In this document: one piece after another, positions 9,901 through 19,777 of the stretch | Layout of the letters: each line of letters starts with the position of its first letter | Numbering within the stretch: the first letter of the stretch is position 1 | Assembly: GCA_030374805.1 (NCBI GenBank) | Contig: JARGSG010000224.1 | Location: forward strand, 930,001 to 994,000 | Length of the DNA: 64,000 nucleotides | Source: Gracilaria gracilis | Lineage: Eukaryota > Rhodophyta > Florideophyceae > Gracilariales > Gracilariaceae | Direction of reading: 5' to 3' | Notes under the pieces: model-generated | Databases searched by the model: none | What the model was told of the DNA's origin: nothing | Seen by the model: the letters and a program-made list of their open reading frames with translations, nothing else | Program-made: the position numbers and the translations under genes

Positions 9901-11498
9901 TACAGAAAAAGCTGATGGTTGTCACGAACAAGGCGCGGTCTGTGATCGCTTGCAGAGTAAGTCCAAAACAGAAGACGGAGATAGTTGAACTAGTAAGGAA
10001 GCACGTTCCAAATGAGGTGACTCTGGCAATCGGAGACGGTGCTAACGATGTCGGTATGATTCAGGCCGCTCATGTGGGAGTAGGTATTGTCGGACTGGAG
10101 GGACAGGAAGCGAAATTGGCCTCGGACTATTCTTTGTCACAGTTCCGCTTCTTGGGGCGTTTGATGCTGGTGCATGGTAGGTGGAATTACAAGCGGCTTG
10201 CCAAACTGGTTCTCTACACGATTTACAAGAATGCATGTTTGACACTTTGCGAGATCTATTGGGCTTCTCAATCGGCATATTCTGGTCAACCACTGCTTGA
10301 TCCATGGATGGGTGGTTTGTACAACGTCTTCCTGACTGCCTTGCCTCCGATTGTGCTTGGTGTTTTTGATCAAGAGCTTTCGGCAGAATACGCCCTTGCA
10401 TTCCCAGAGATATATGCTAAAGGTCAGCGGAACACCGCGTACAATTTCAGAGTGTTTATGAGCTGGATGAGCGCGGCTCTTTGGCAATCAGCTGTCATAT
10501 TCTTCATTTGTTTCTGGGGCTTCGGAGATATCCCGTCCCGCAACGGGCAGATGTTCGGAATGTGGCCTTTCGGGACAGTTGTGTTTTCTTCTGTGATCTT
10601 CAACGTGCACATTACGCTTCTTGTATATCAGAGTTCCTGGACGAAACTAACGGCATTCCTGTTCGTTATTTCTTTCCTCTCTTGGTTCCTATTTGGTCCG
10701 TTGTTTTCATGGCGACCTATTGCACTAACCGGCAGGCTTTCTCCACCTTTGTATGCGGTAACGCATCGCGTGTTCGCTGACGCTCGATTTTGGCTTGTAA
10801 TAATGTTGATCCCTGTTGTAACGGTGACACCTACTCTGTTGTGGAAGTACAGCAAAAGAAGAAGGCGACCTAATCTGAAAATGATGGTGCAGAAAATGTT
10901 GCGCTCTGGACTTACTCGAGAAGAAATCACTGGGGAACCGGAGAAGCCTATACACCGTGCTCCAAGCTATGATCCAAAAAGGCCAACCACCCCTTCAGGT
11001 CCTGTTACTTTCGTGTTCAAAGGAGAGAGAGAATATCAATTCTCTGGCTTTAATTTCGACGCTGGTGAAACTGGCGCTGTTCTTAGGCACACATTCCATT
11101 CGCCTCGTGGAGTACGAAGGAAGCGCATGCGAGTGTTGAAGCGCAGCGGCAGTGATACGGAACTGGATGTACAAGGCGTGAAAACTGGCGACATGAACGA
11201 TCTCGAGGACCGAGAAGTTATGACAAGTGAATGGGTAAGAGGGCATGCTGACCGGGTAGTGGCACGCGAACGGAATGGTAATAATATGAACAGGAGCAAC
11301 GACCCGAGCGGACCGCTCTTCCCAGCCTCTGATTTTGCTGATGTTGATGTTGGACAACGAGGCAAGCATCGTCGCGCTATTAGTGATGGGGCTGTACTCG
11401 TTGAGGATCGCTATCAGCGGCTGGACGAACAGGAGGAAGCGGTTGGATATGCTGCACATGTTTCTAGCGATGAAGATGATGTTGAGCGGGGTCCTTGA
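6978..11498 (+). CDS. P4-type ATPase (phospholipid flippase)
   Basis: A 1506-residue P4-ATPase that would flip aminophospholipids from the outer to the cytosolic leaflet of the plasma membrane or Golgi/endosome membranes, normally with a CDC50-type partner. Seen in order: a hydrophilic N-terminus (1-150); the first membrane pair; the actuator loop with DGES (D313), the P4 form of the glutamate motif; the PISLYVSMEI segment of membrane span 4; the phosphorylation motif DKTGT with the aspartate at residue 546; the nucleotide domain with SPDEAAL and KGAD; GDGANDVGM in the P domain; and six further spans. The start is the first ATG in frame, in good context (accATGtcc). The N domain carries a charged, Ser/Thr-rich insert of about 90 residues before SPDEAAL, and a soluble basic tail of about 230 residues follows the last span. 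It is intronless. Substrate specificity cannot be read here. Confidence 0.95.
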   Translation: MSNRDRGREKRRVGFRLNPVDEPPPQPDSTPSYMMLGDDDAERLAGRLHGASHHPDSSQETEQHASFLPRLSARELAGMADKSIQRAHVLGERAVTRAAGFAKVGRLPSLAAITGFGGKRAPVDGSDQGSDDGVGARMSTLSGAGLHALRRRNEPEFRTVHINDEHANSHFPTNYVSTTKYSLLSALPLFLYEQFTRFSNAYFLMVGIGYTIDRVSPIFTVGRYSTLWVLSVVVTISGVKEGLEDYNRYKEDRRVNRAVTHVVGSSRDADQWATVRVGDILKIYETEHLPADIVLVACSNDDGIAYIETKQLDGESNLKVKAVPQELRDVFSSESTSLLARGRIECETPNDRLYKFNGRMFIEKNGVPANAEEPIALGPENIMIRGSSLRNTEWVMGIVANTGRDTKLMQNMKPRPRKNSKLERETNRHYFLTLVLQICVVVALTIQNSRICEQLFDGDTPRAWYLLERDGCASFDSFLRFFTFFLTFAALIPISLYVSMEIVRGFQVYFIERDRNMIDQETGIKTEVRTSNLNEELGVIQHLFTDKTGTLTANRMEFKKCSLGGRVYEVGDNLNTGATSLRDLKEAMQAGPESSAVRNFSVPELEDADMAFRLLAICHSVVAEHVQETDQASEHNTDTSETSSAIRRRIMRKRRNKERGRVPTDLGTQNDPSRESATSLMTNQSKGTGSGEDGDQRQSSSLGESGTSGTVLNYQASSPDEAALVQAARAQGYTYLSRSNRDTIVDVFGRSETHILLETIEFDSTRKRMSVITRDPQGQVRIYTKGADAIIFERLASGQQEAYEMTERHLHEFAVEGLRTLCLAYADLDDDWFEDWQHRYRIACSEMNDREGAMARVADEVERNLTLIGATAIEDKLQEGVPDTLRKLERAGVKVWVLTGDKQETAINIGLSCGAIDEGMDVVIINEDNLEDTAAQLDRALGRWGAIVQSDRSMEKKLGIVIDGQTLHYALEEELQKKLMVVTNKARSVIACRVSPKQKTEIVELVRKHVPNEVTLAIGDGANDVGMIQAAHVGVGIVGLEGQEAKLASDYSLSQFRFLGRLMLVHGRWNYKRLAKLVLYTIYKNACLTLCEIYWASQSAYSGQPLLDPWMGGLYNVFLTALPPIVLGVFDQELSAEYALAFPEIYAKGQRNTAYNFRVFMSWMSAALWQSAVIFFICFWGFGDIPSRNGQMFGMWPFGTVVFSSVIFNVHITLLVYQSSWTKLTAFLFVISFLSWFLFGPLFSWRPIALTGRLSPPLYAVTHRVFADARFWLVIMLIPVVTVTPTLLWKYSKRRRRPNLKMMVQKMLRSGLTREEITGEPEKPIHRAPSYDPKRPTTPSGPVTFVFKGEREYQFSGFNFDAGETGAVLRHTFHSPRGVRRKRMRVLKRSGSDTELDVQGVKTGDMNDLEDREVMTSEWVRGHADRVVARERNGNNMNRSNDPSGPLFPASDFADVDVGQRGKHRRAISDGAVLVEDRYQRLDEQEEAVGYAAHVSSDEDDVERGP

Positions 11499-12503
11499 TG
11501 AAGGCTCGGGTTCCGTTACTGTCCTCGTTCCGTCGTTTGTAGTTCTCTAAAGTATCGCAAGCCTGTTAACGTTTCTATCAACTCATGTAGTGCTACTAGT
11601 TGGAATGCGGGATTGTATTGTCTAACAGCCGAAGTCGATTGTGCTGATCTGTTCTCCGGCAACTGGGCTACTTAAAAACGTGTTTCATTTGCAAGATACA
11701 CTTCTTGTCTCATTAGTAATGATGAGTCATTACCCTTGTAGTTCACGATTTTCGCTTGTTCCCTCCCTTTGAGGATGCCGTCAAAAATCCGATATCAGAA
11801 TAGTGCTGATTCCCGTTCCTCTCCCGAACAAGAGTGCTGCATCAAGTCCAAAGGCTACGAAAGGGACGAATTGAAGGTTTCTGCGTTTGAAAAGCTCCAG
11901 TTACCCTTGGTGCCAACGATTGAACATCAATCATTGAACTTCAATGATGAACTTCAATGATTGAGCTGTTGTTCCAAATGAGATGGGGGGTATCGTAGAT
12001 AGAAGATGAGATCATTTTCCTCAAGACAAGTTTAACTTGACCTAACTCTGCCTGTTGCAAACACCAGTGGTTTTACTGTATGATTGGTTTGGCGGGGACA
12101 CCTGGCGTGCACCGGTTGCTTGAATGCCTAACGATGCTCTTCAGCGCTCATGATGCGGCCCAACAAAAGCGCGACATGTGGCCATGTGGCGCGCCAAGCG
12201 CCAGAGCGAGGAGTTCTCATGGACCGCCGAAATGCGCACTTGGACGTTCGTGGTCGGCAACGAAGAATGCGCTCACAGCCAACTGGCGTCGCAATCTGAT
12301 TCAGCAGCACCCAAAATCCTCAACCAAAGAACTTCTTTTCCGTTGGCCCTCCACAGCCACCGATGTAACTCGGCCGATCGCCCTCTTTCCCTCCGATCCT
12401 TTTAGCATCCTGAATTCCGCATTTAGCATCCCTCAACCTACCGATCCAACTATCTCCTATCCACCCCCGCTCCCCCGCTTGGTTATCCCGGTCAGAGTTC
12501 AAG
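11499..12503. other. Intergenic region before the phosphate carrier
   Basis: No convincing gene. A sequence close to the recurrent promoter motif, TTACCCTTGGTGCC, lies at 11901-11914. Just after it, around 11925-11962, short direct and inverted copies of tcaatgatgaact-like words overlap. From about 12320 the plus strand is pyrimidine-rich, like a leader for the carrier gene. Confidence 0.5.
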
Positions 12504-13604
12504 ATGCAATTCAATTCTCCTCTCTACGAGCAAGCAGCCGCTGCTAGCGGTGGTCTTGCATCCGCTGTGTACACTTATCCGAACTCCGCGTTCTTCCGAC
12601 GCACCACTAACCCTACTCATACAGCGCTTGCTCGCACTTCCCCATTCACTAAGATCGTAGCATCCTCCGTGGCCGAGGGGGAGAAGTGGGACTCGAGATG
12701 GTCCCACAAACCGCCGCACACCAACGACTACTACGCCAAGTGCATGCTCGGTGGCGCTTTGGCTTGCGGTCTCACCCATGCGGCTGTGACGCCACTTGAT
12801 GTCACCAAGTGCAACATGCAGGTTGACCCTAAGAAGTATAACGGGCTTACGTCCGGTCTCCGCATCCTCGTTGCTGAAGAAGGGGCTAAGGGAGTGTGGA
12901 AGGGTTGGTTTCCCACTCTCATTGGATATTCCATGCAGGGTCTCTTTAAGTTCGGTCTCTACGAATACTTCAAGGACATGTACAGCACAATGGTTGGAGA
13001 AGAAAACGCCAAGAAGTACAAGGGTGTAATCTATTGCCTTGGATCTGCTTCTGCAGAGTTCTTCGCCGATATTGCTCTATGCCCGATGGAGATGGTAAAG
13101 GTCAAGGTTCAAACCTCGCCTCCGGGCACCTGGCCGATTGCGTTTGGTCCCGCTCTCGCTAAAATGTCTGCCAACGCCGCGGAGACCCGATTTCCGTTCG
13201 GTTCCCTTGTTCCGCTCTGGAGTCGTCAAATCCCTTACACTGTTTGCAAATTCTATTTCTTCGAGAAGGCGGTGGAACTGTTCTACACGCGTGTCTTCAC
13301 TGAGCCTCGAGAATCGTATTCCAAGAACGCTCAACTTGGCGTCACGTTCCTCTCTGGTTACACTGCAGGTATTGCGTGCGCCATTGTGTCTCATCCAGCT
13401 GACTCCATCATTTCTCAGATCGGTAAGGCCGAGAACCAGGGCAAGTCTATCAGTGCAATTGCCTCAGAGGTCGGCTTCATGAATCTCATGACCCGTGGTC
13501 TGACCACGCGTATCATTATGATCGGTACTCTGACCGGTCTCCAGTGGTGGATTTATGACACTTTCAAGACACTTTCAGGTCTTGGAACAAGTGGTGGGAA
13601 GTAA
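12504..13604 (+). CDS. Mitochondrial phosphate carrier (SLC25A3/PiC type)
   Basis: A 366-residue member of the mitochondrial carrier family that would import inorganic phosphate with a proton into the matrix for ATP synthesis. Three tandem repeats of about 100 residues begin after roughly residue 75. Each opens with the carrier P-x-[DE]-x-x-[KR] signature or a variant: PLDVTK, PMEMVKVK and PADSII. The words GWFPTLIGYSMQGLFKFGLYE and MVKVKVQT are characteristic of the phosphate carrier branch. The first 75 residues are rich in Ala, Ser and Arg with few acidic residues, as expected of a mitochondrial presequence. The gene is intronless and has an AATAAA 82 bp past the stop. Confidence 0.95.
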   Translation: MQFNSPLYEQAAAASGGLASAVYTYPNSAFFRRTTNPTHTALARTSPFTKIVASSVAEGEKWDSRWSHKPPHTNDYYAKCMLGGALACGLTHAAVTPLDVTKCNMQVDPKKYNGLTSGLRILVAEEGAKGVWKGWFPTLIGYSMQGLFKFGLYEYFKDMYSTMVGEENAKKYKGVIYCLGSASAEFFADIALCPMEMVKVKVQTSPPGTWPIAFGPALAKMSANAAETRFPFGSLVPLWSRQIPYTVCKFYFFEKAVELFYTRVFTEPRESYSKNAQLGVTFLSGYTAGIACAIVSHPADSIISQIGKAENQGKSISAIASEVGFMNLMTRGLTTRIIMIGTLTGLQWWIYDTFKTLSGLGTSGGK

Positions 13605-13685
13605 ATCCATCTTTCTCTGTATGTTTCGCTACTGCACGCATTTTTGGGGTTTACAATTGTTTACACTTTACTAGGTATTGGTCTC

Positions 13686-13691
13686 AATAAA
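13686..13691 (+). terminator. Polyadenylation signal of the phosphate carrier
   Basis: AATAAA in gtctcaataaagcc, 82 bp after the stop codon at 13604. Confidence 0.55.
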
Positions 13692-14323
13692 GCCAAAGCG
13701 CTAGAAAGATGGTCTTTGTCGATTATCGTGATAAGGAATGTTACATGCGTGTAAAGAATACATTTTTTTCAGGCTTCGAGTAGGTTCTTTCCGTGTGGGG
13801 ACTTCAAGAACTGTAGGTGCGAGGTCTTACACGCCAGTTGGTCAGCTCTAACTCAGTAAGTACGAGACGGTGCTAGCGTTGGGAACCAGCCGGAAGAGGT
13901 GTCGCAGCAAGCAACATGCTTGTACCGTGTGACGGACGAGTAGGTCCTCACTTTTCAGACCACTTCTGACCGTGAGGTTCGCATGAAGTATGTGGCGCAT
14001 CGAAAGGTTATACGTTTATAATTGGAATGCGAGTCTTTGTTTACATGTAAAGAGGCCCTGCGAGTGCATTATATATTGCGTAAACCTGTCTACAACAAAA
14101 TACAGGCACTCTTCTATGTTGCTGTTGTGTATGTGAAACGCGTACCTTTATTCCTTGTACGGGGTTTACTACAGACCCAATAGCCCATAACACTTACTGG
14201 GCTACGACTAGAAAGTATTAGATCCTTTAGGTGTATTCGACCGCATGCGTTTCACAACCGACGCTGATCGCTCTGTTAAAAGTCAGTCAATGGGAACATT
14301 GTTCTGTAAGATGATATCCTCTT
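13692..14323. other. Convergent 3' spacer
   Basis: No gene between the convergent phosphate carrier and isoleucyl-tRNA synthetase. TTTATT at 14147-14152 is an AATAAA on the minus strand about 170 bp past the synthetase stop and is the likely polyadenylation signal of that gene. Confidence 0.5.
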
Positions 14324-17300
14324 TTAAGGAGGAGCTCCGGCTGCCACACGCTCAGCTGTGCTCATGAAGACGTGGGTACCGGTCTCGAGCTCACATTCCA
14401 CGGTTTTTCCATCAAGGACCATGCGAATGTGAATGCCTTGTTCTGGGTCTTCACTCGCATTCCCTGTCAACCCTTTTAGCTCTCTGCTACGAATGTATTT
14501 CGCAACCGATTGCGCAGCTTTCACGTCACCACCTAGAACATCCGCAATGCGTTTCTCGCTAGAACTCAAGGAGGCGTTTGTCAGACATACCCGAAGTTTA
14601 GCGTCTCCGATAGGCTCCACAGCCTCGTCCGCTATAATCACACTCGCAACGGACATTTCAGTTGCGGGTAACGGGATGCTACTACCTCGTAAATCCCGGA
14701 AAATATCGGCTTTGCTTGATAAGACTGACAGAAGGTTTTCATCGGAGGTATCGATGAAAACTTCTATACGATCCTCTGGCCTGAGCTGTATTTTCTTGCG
14801 AAGCTTTTGAATGCGATTAATCAGCATGCGAGCTACCCCTTCCTGCAACAAATCGTCATCTTGAACAGTATTGAGTACCACTAGGAGTCCATCAGATTGT
14901 GCTTCGACTTGTAGATCGCCCTCTTTCCCAAAGCCATCTCGTAGCTTTCTTGTAATCTTAACGTCAGTAGAGGTTAAGACATGTCCAGCGATCTCCATGG
15001 TACCTTCTTCCTCAAAGCGAGAAACCTGTTCCGCGCTGAGAGCTTTCACAGCTTTCAAAACAGCCTTGAAGCTCTTGCCCAGTTTCTTCCCGAGGACCCG
15101 CCCATCTGCATCGGCTTTGAGGTCAACGTATTCAGATTCATCAGTAGAGTACTTGACTGTCCTGATATTCAACTCAGACTTGACATAACCTTCAAGTGAC
15201 CTGATCGCGTCAAGAACTCCCTGATCTCTGTGCACCACAATAGCTTCCTTTAGCGGCTGCTTCAGCGGTATTTCACGATGATAGCGCGCAAAACGCCCGA
15301 GTTCGATAGCATCTTTCATGTGTTCGACAGCAACTTCAAATTGTTTGTCTACTGCGGACTTGTCAACGCTGGGCAGCATGAGAAAGTGAACTGAATCCAT
15401 AGCCAGTTCGGGGGATGTTAAGGGCTTAAGAATCTGATATGTGTACTCAGCGAAGAATGGAGCGAAAGGGGCCATCAGCCGGGAAAGTGATAGTAGTACA
15501 TGAGCCAGGGTCCCCAGTGCTGCCCTTTGGTCCTCCACAGTGGCTAATCCTTTTAGGCGTGGTCTATTCAACCGCACGTACCAGTTCGTTAGAGAAGCAA
15601 TGAACTTCAAGAGTTTTGGAACAACCGCATACAGTCGGTAAGCTCCCATTTCTTCGTGAACGGATTCCGTTAAAGATCCAAGAGCAGAGTCAATCCAGTG
15701 ATCCATCTGGTTTTTGTGCTCGGCGTACCGAACCGCATCGTCGCTGGTGAAAGGACATTGAGACGCAATCTCTAGCGCCCGTGCATTTTGAACAAGAAAG
15801 CGTAACGCATTGAACCACGGCAACATGACATCCTTCACTATCTCTCTCACTCCATCTTCCCTAAACTTCAAGGGTTCAGCTCTGACAACAGGTGAATTAA
15901 TCAAGTAAAGACGTAGTGCGTCTGCACCGTACGAATCAAAAACATGGCCAGGATCTGGATAGTTCTTGAGCCTCTTTGACATTTTCTTCCCGTCCTCAGC
16001 CAAGACAAGGCCGTTGACCACGCAGTTCTTGAATGCAGGTTTGTCAAAAAGTGCGGTGGAAAGGACCATTAGAGTGTAAAACCAACCGCGGGTTTGATCT
16101 AACCCTTCGGCGACAAAGTCAGCAGGGAAAGAGCTGCTGAACGTCTCTTCACTATTGGCTTCAAATGGATAATGCTGAGATGAGTACGGCATTGACCCGC
16201 TCTCAAACCAGCAATCAAACACTTCAGACACCCGTCGTAGTACAGCACCTGTAGTCGGTGACTTGATCTCAATATCGTCTACATGCTCTCGATGAATATC
16301 TTTGATGCCGGACTTGCCAGAGAGTTTCTCCAATTCTTTGATAGAGCCAATAACCAGACGCTCTCCTGTTTCTTCATTAACCCATATGGGAAGAGGTGTT
16401 CCCCAATATCGATTTCTAGAAACATTCCAATCACGAGCATTTTCCAACCAGTTCCCAAAGCGATTGTGTTGGACCATACCAGGAACCCAGTACGTTTCCT
16501 TATTGTTCGCAACAAGTCTCTCTCTTATGTCGGTCACACGAACAAACCATGACGGCACAGCACGCTGCATAAGAGGTGTATCTGATCTCCAGCAGAATGG
16601 GTATCGATGGTTTACCGATTCGCTCTTAACAACCCGGCCTGCGTCTTTCAGCGCCGCTACGATCTTCTTGTCAGCATCTTTGACGTACAAACCTTCAAAA
16701 TCCGCAACCGGAAGAGTGAACTTTCCATTTGCATCAACCGGACATGGAAGATTAGCATCCGCTTCAACAACACCATTCGCAATACAAACACGGTGATCAT
16801 CTTCACCAAAAGCCGGAGCCTGATGCACAATGCCGGTACCATCAGAGTCGGTAACGTAATCGTCTTGCAGCACTCGAAACGCCTTGTCTCCTATTTGCTC
16901 GACGAAGTAGTCAAACAGAGGCTTGTAGCGTAAACCAACGAGATCAGTTCCTTTAACCTTTTTCAGAATCTCGAACCCCTTCTTCTTCTTCGGGTTCTTG
17001 TACAGTTGAACTAAACGAGACTCTGCCAGGACGTATGTGAGCGAGGACTTTTCATCGGCGACGTAAACGTAATCAAATTCTGGGTTCACGCACAAAGCAA
17101 GATTGGAGGGCAACGTCCACGGAGTGGTTGTCCAGGCCAGAAACGACGCCGGAATATCAGAGTCCATAATCGGGAAGGAAACAGTGACCGCAGGGTCGTC
17201 TACATCCTTGTAGTTTAATCCAGCCTCAAAGTTCGACAACGGTGTGGTACAGGCGGTGGAATATGGCATGACGCGGAAGCCCTTGTAAACAAGATTCTTT

Positions 17301-17809
17301 TCATAAAGAGTCTTGAATATCCACCATATGGATTCCATAAAAGTGGTATCAAGCGTCTTGTAATCGTTTTCGAAATCGATCCATCGGCCCAACCGGTTGA
17401 CAACCAGCTCCCATTCTTTCGAATACCGCATGACAATCTTTCTACACTCCGCATTGTACTTGTCAATTCCGAACTTCAAAACTTCATCCTTGCTCTTTAT
17501 GCCAAGCTGCTTTTCAATCTCAAACTCAATCGGAAGACCATGGCAATCCCAGCCGAAGCGGCGCGGTACGTGGTGACCAGTTTGATACGCAAATCTAGTC
17601 ACGGTGTCCTTAATTGTTCCGGCGAGCAGATGGCCGTAATGTGGAAGGCCAGTTGCGAAAGGTGGGCCATCGTAGAAGGAGTAGACCGGACGCCCTTCGG
17701 ACAGTTTGTTGGAAGTATGAAATGCATCTATATCTTGCCAGTGCTTCAAAACAGATTGTTCGGCATCTGGAAAACTGATGCGTTCCGGCAAATGTTCGAG
17801 CCTTGCCAT
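14324..17809 (-). CDS. Isoleucyl-tRNA synthetase, cytosolic
   Basis: A 1161-residue class I aminoacyl-tRNA synthetase that charges tRNA(Ile). The HIGH-type motif is HYGH at residues 57-60, and the KMSKR loop is intact at 609-613. Between them lies the CP1 editing domain (about 180-400), with TTPWTLPSNLAL, the conserved post-transfer editing region. The anticodon-binding domain follows (about 680-850, with NWYVRLNR), then a eukaryote-type C-terminal extension of about 300 residues. There is no N-terminal presequence (the protein begins directly with the synthetase fold), so the cytosolic enzyme is the best reading. Length and architecture match eukaryotic IARS1 rather than bacterial or organellar IleRS. 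It is intronless and divergent from eEF3. Confidence 0.96.
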   Translation of the reverse strand: MARLEHLPERISFPDAEQSVLKHWQDIDAFHTSNKLSEGRPVYSFYDGPPFATGLPHYGHLLAGTIKDTVTRFAYQTGHHVPRRFGWDCHGLPIEFEIEKQLGIKSKDEVLKFGIDKYNAECRKIVMRYSKEWELVVNRLGRWIDFENDYKTLDTTFMESIWWIFKTLYEKNLVYKGFRVMPYSTACTTPLSNFEAGLNYKDVDDPAVTVSFPIMDSDIPASFLAWTTTPWTLPSNLALCVNPEFDYVYVADEKSSLTYVLAESRLVQLYKNPKKKKGFEILKKVKGTDLVGLRYKPLFDYFVEQIGDKAFRVLQDDYVTDSDGTGIVHQAPAFGEDDHRVCIANGVVEADANLPCPVDANGKFTLPVADFEGLYVKDADKKIVAALKDAGRVVKSESVNHRYPFCWRSDTPLMQRAVPSWFVRVTDIRERLVANNKETYWVPGMVQHNRFGNWLENARDWNVSRNRYWGTPLPIWVNEETGERLVIGSIKELEKLSGKSGIKDIHREHVDDIEIKSPTTGAVLRRVSEVFDCWFESGSMPYSSQHYPFEANSEETFSSSFPADFVAEGLDQTRGWFYTLMVLSTALFDKPAFKNCVVNGLVLAEDGKKMSKRLKNYPDPGHVFDSYGADALRLYLINSPVVRAEPLKFREDGVREIVKDVMLPWFNALRFLVQNARALEIASQCPFTSDDAVRYAEHKNQMDHWIDSALGSLTESVHEEMGAYRLYAVVPKLLKFIASLTNWYVRLNRPRLKGLATVEDQRAALGTLAHVLLSLSRLMAPFAPFFAEYTYQILKPLTSPELAMDSVHFLMLPSVDKSAVDKQFEVAVEHMKDAIELGRFARYHREIPLKQPLKEAIVVHRDQGVLDAIRSLEGYVKSELNIRTVKYSTDESEYVDLKADADGRVLGKKLGKSFKAVLKAVKALSAEQVSRFEEEGTMEIAGHVLTSTDVKITRKLRDGFGKEGDLQVEAQSDGLLVVLNTVQDDDLLQEGVARMLINRIQKLRKKIQLRPEDRIEVFIDTSDENLLSVLSSKADIFRDLRGSSIPLPATEMSVASVIIADEAVEPIGDAKLRVCLTNASLSSSEKRIADVLGGDVKAAQSVAKYIRSRELKGLTGNASEDPEQGIHIRMVLDGKTVECELETGTHVFMSTAERVAAGAPP

Positions 17810-19777
17810 AAATCTATATCAGTCACGTAGCTTCGGGGAAGATCTGTTCACAAAAGAATGTTATCAGCGTCTGGGGAAGGATGAGTATTCACGTCAAGGG
17901 TTTACCAATAACGAAGAAGTGAAAGCAGAGGCACAAGTGCTATCCCGACGGCGATGGCGTCGCTTCTACAGCACAGCCTTAGTGGCACCTGTGGAATAAT
18001 CCGGAAATCATTCGATGACCATGCATGAAATTAATTCTTGATTTTTGTCGTCCTCGCTGGGCAGCTCCGTGATCTGCAGACGCCTCGTCGACGTCCAAAC
18101 AGTCTGGCATAGTCACGACCCATGGTCATCAATCCTAAGTTCAGCATCATCCGTCACAAAGGCTGACCCGCCCGCTCCTTGTTGAGTTGCTTGACACCCA
18201 TCCCACCAAGTACTTTAGCTGACTCAATGCTAATTGCTGAACGGCCTCTAGCCTTGGTAAACATGGTGTGGGAAGATAAAAGTAATACCCCCCGGTGTTG
18301 ACAGGTATTCACAGAATGGGAGGCATGAGCACCAATTTGTTGTTCCTGTTGCAATCTTAATAAGATGGTTAGCAACAGGAATAACAGATACTTTAAAATC
18401 CAAACGTGAGAAGATTAAAGCGCGGCGATTGCTACCTTCGCAGTAGCATGTTCATACTCATACATTGGATTCAGCTACGCGGCAATTATGCAAAGAGCGA
18501 AACTTGACGTCATACCAACCGCATGTGTACGCATCTGTGTGCATGGCCAATTTGTTCAATTGAGGTCCTGGGAATGTTGAAGCTCAGAGTGAGAGGATAA
18601 ACAGAGAGCTGGCGGCGTAAATCGCCATTGTGACGGTGGTGGGCAGGGTCGAAATGCATGGTTGCAGGCAAGTACAAGGTGATCCTCACTCAGCTCACGT
18701 GAGGAAGAAGCATTGGATTGTTGCGCTTTCCGAGAGCAACAGGTGAAGCATGGGTGGTGGCCCCCAGGGTGGGGTGGTAGAGCTACTCGGCTGCATGATT
18801 GAGTAGGGTCGAGAGAGGCAAAGCTACACGATTATCTGAGGGCAGAGGCATGAGAGCAGCGACAGAAGCGCTGGCGTTGGAAGTTGGGATTGTGATTACG
18901 TACATGTTGGCGAAGTGCGAAAGCGCTGGCGGCTGTGGTAATTTTGCATCAGCGCAAAAGAGAGGAGCGGAAGAGTATCGTATCTGGGCAGTGCGATGGG
19001 GGCATGTTGCCGCATGAAGGGAGAAACGAATAGGGCGGCGTAGGCGCTGATGGCGCTGACGTGTGTAACTTGAAACGGCGCTGCGGTATCCGTCGACGCA
19101 CCAAGTTGGCGCATCAGCGCATCAGCCAATTTGCTTACGGCGCCTTAGCAAGTCAGTGCCACGTGTGCAATATTGAATTCCGCGCGCGACGCGCGACGGT
19201 TGGCTGCCAAGCACAGTGCCGCCGCCGCCACTGTTGACGGAAGCGCGCCGCCATGCTCCCCCCCCCCCCAACACGCGGCGGGAGCGTCGCGTGACGGCGC
19301 CAAAATGCGCACAGAATCCACGTGGCCTCGGCCGCATCGCCCATTGGTCGCGGCGCCGATGCTCGCTGAATGTCGCGCCATGTCTCCGCGACAAGTGTAC
19401 GCGCATGGCTCGCAGCTTTCGGTGCTGTACGATGGCGCGCCAATCAAAGCGCGGCTGCCGCCACATATGTTGGTTGCCTGCTGTGATCCGCCGCCCGTAC
19501 GATGGGCGCCGCCGCTTGGCGCCCAATCAGCGTCCTTTGTTCTCTGTCACGGGAGCACGTCACGCTGGCTGGTTCCGCTGCATTTGGCGGCCGCCGCCGC
19601 GGCGCCGCGCTACCGCTACTTAAAGCGCCCACCGTCCGCCGGCGGTAGCATTCGATTCGCGCCGCACGCACCCTCCTACGTCTTGCCCTCGTCCCGCTCC
19701 GGCCCTTTTTTGTACTAACATTGCTGCTAACTAGCGGTTGCCATCCGGTTTTTGAAACTCCTTCTGCCAATTTTGCA
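17810..19777. other. Divergent promoter region of IleRS and eEF3
   Basis: Nearly 2 kb with no convincing gene. The right part (19150-19700) is strongly GC-rich and holds a 12-nt C run at 19258-19269; CpG-rich words run into the eEF3 leader. Long open frames there are overlapping artefacts of the GC content. Confidence 0.55.

Noticed and set aside
11769-11960. 63-codon frame after the flippase
   Set aside because: It contains the recurrent promoter-like motif and short direct repeats; nothing suggests translation.
12080-12547. 155-codon plus-strand frame before the phosphate carrier
   Set aside because: It overlaps the carrier's start in another frame and is pyrimidine-rich leader sequence.
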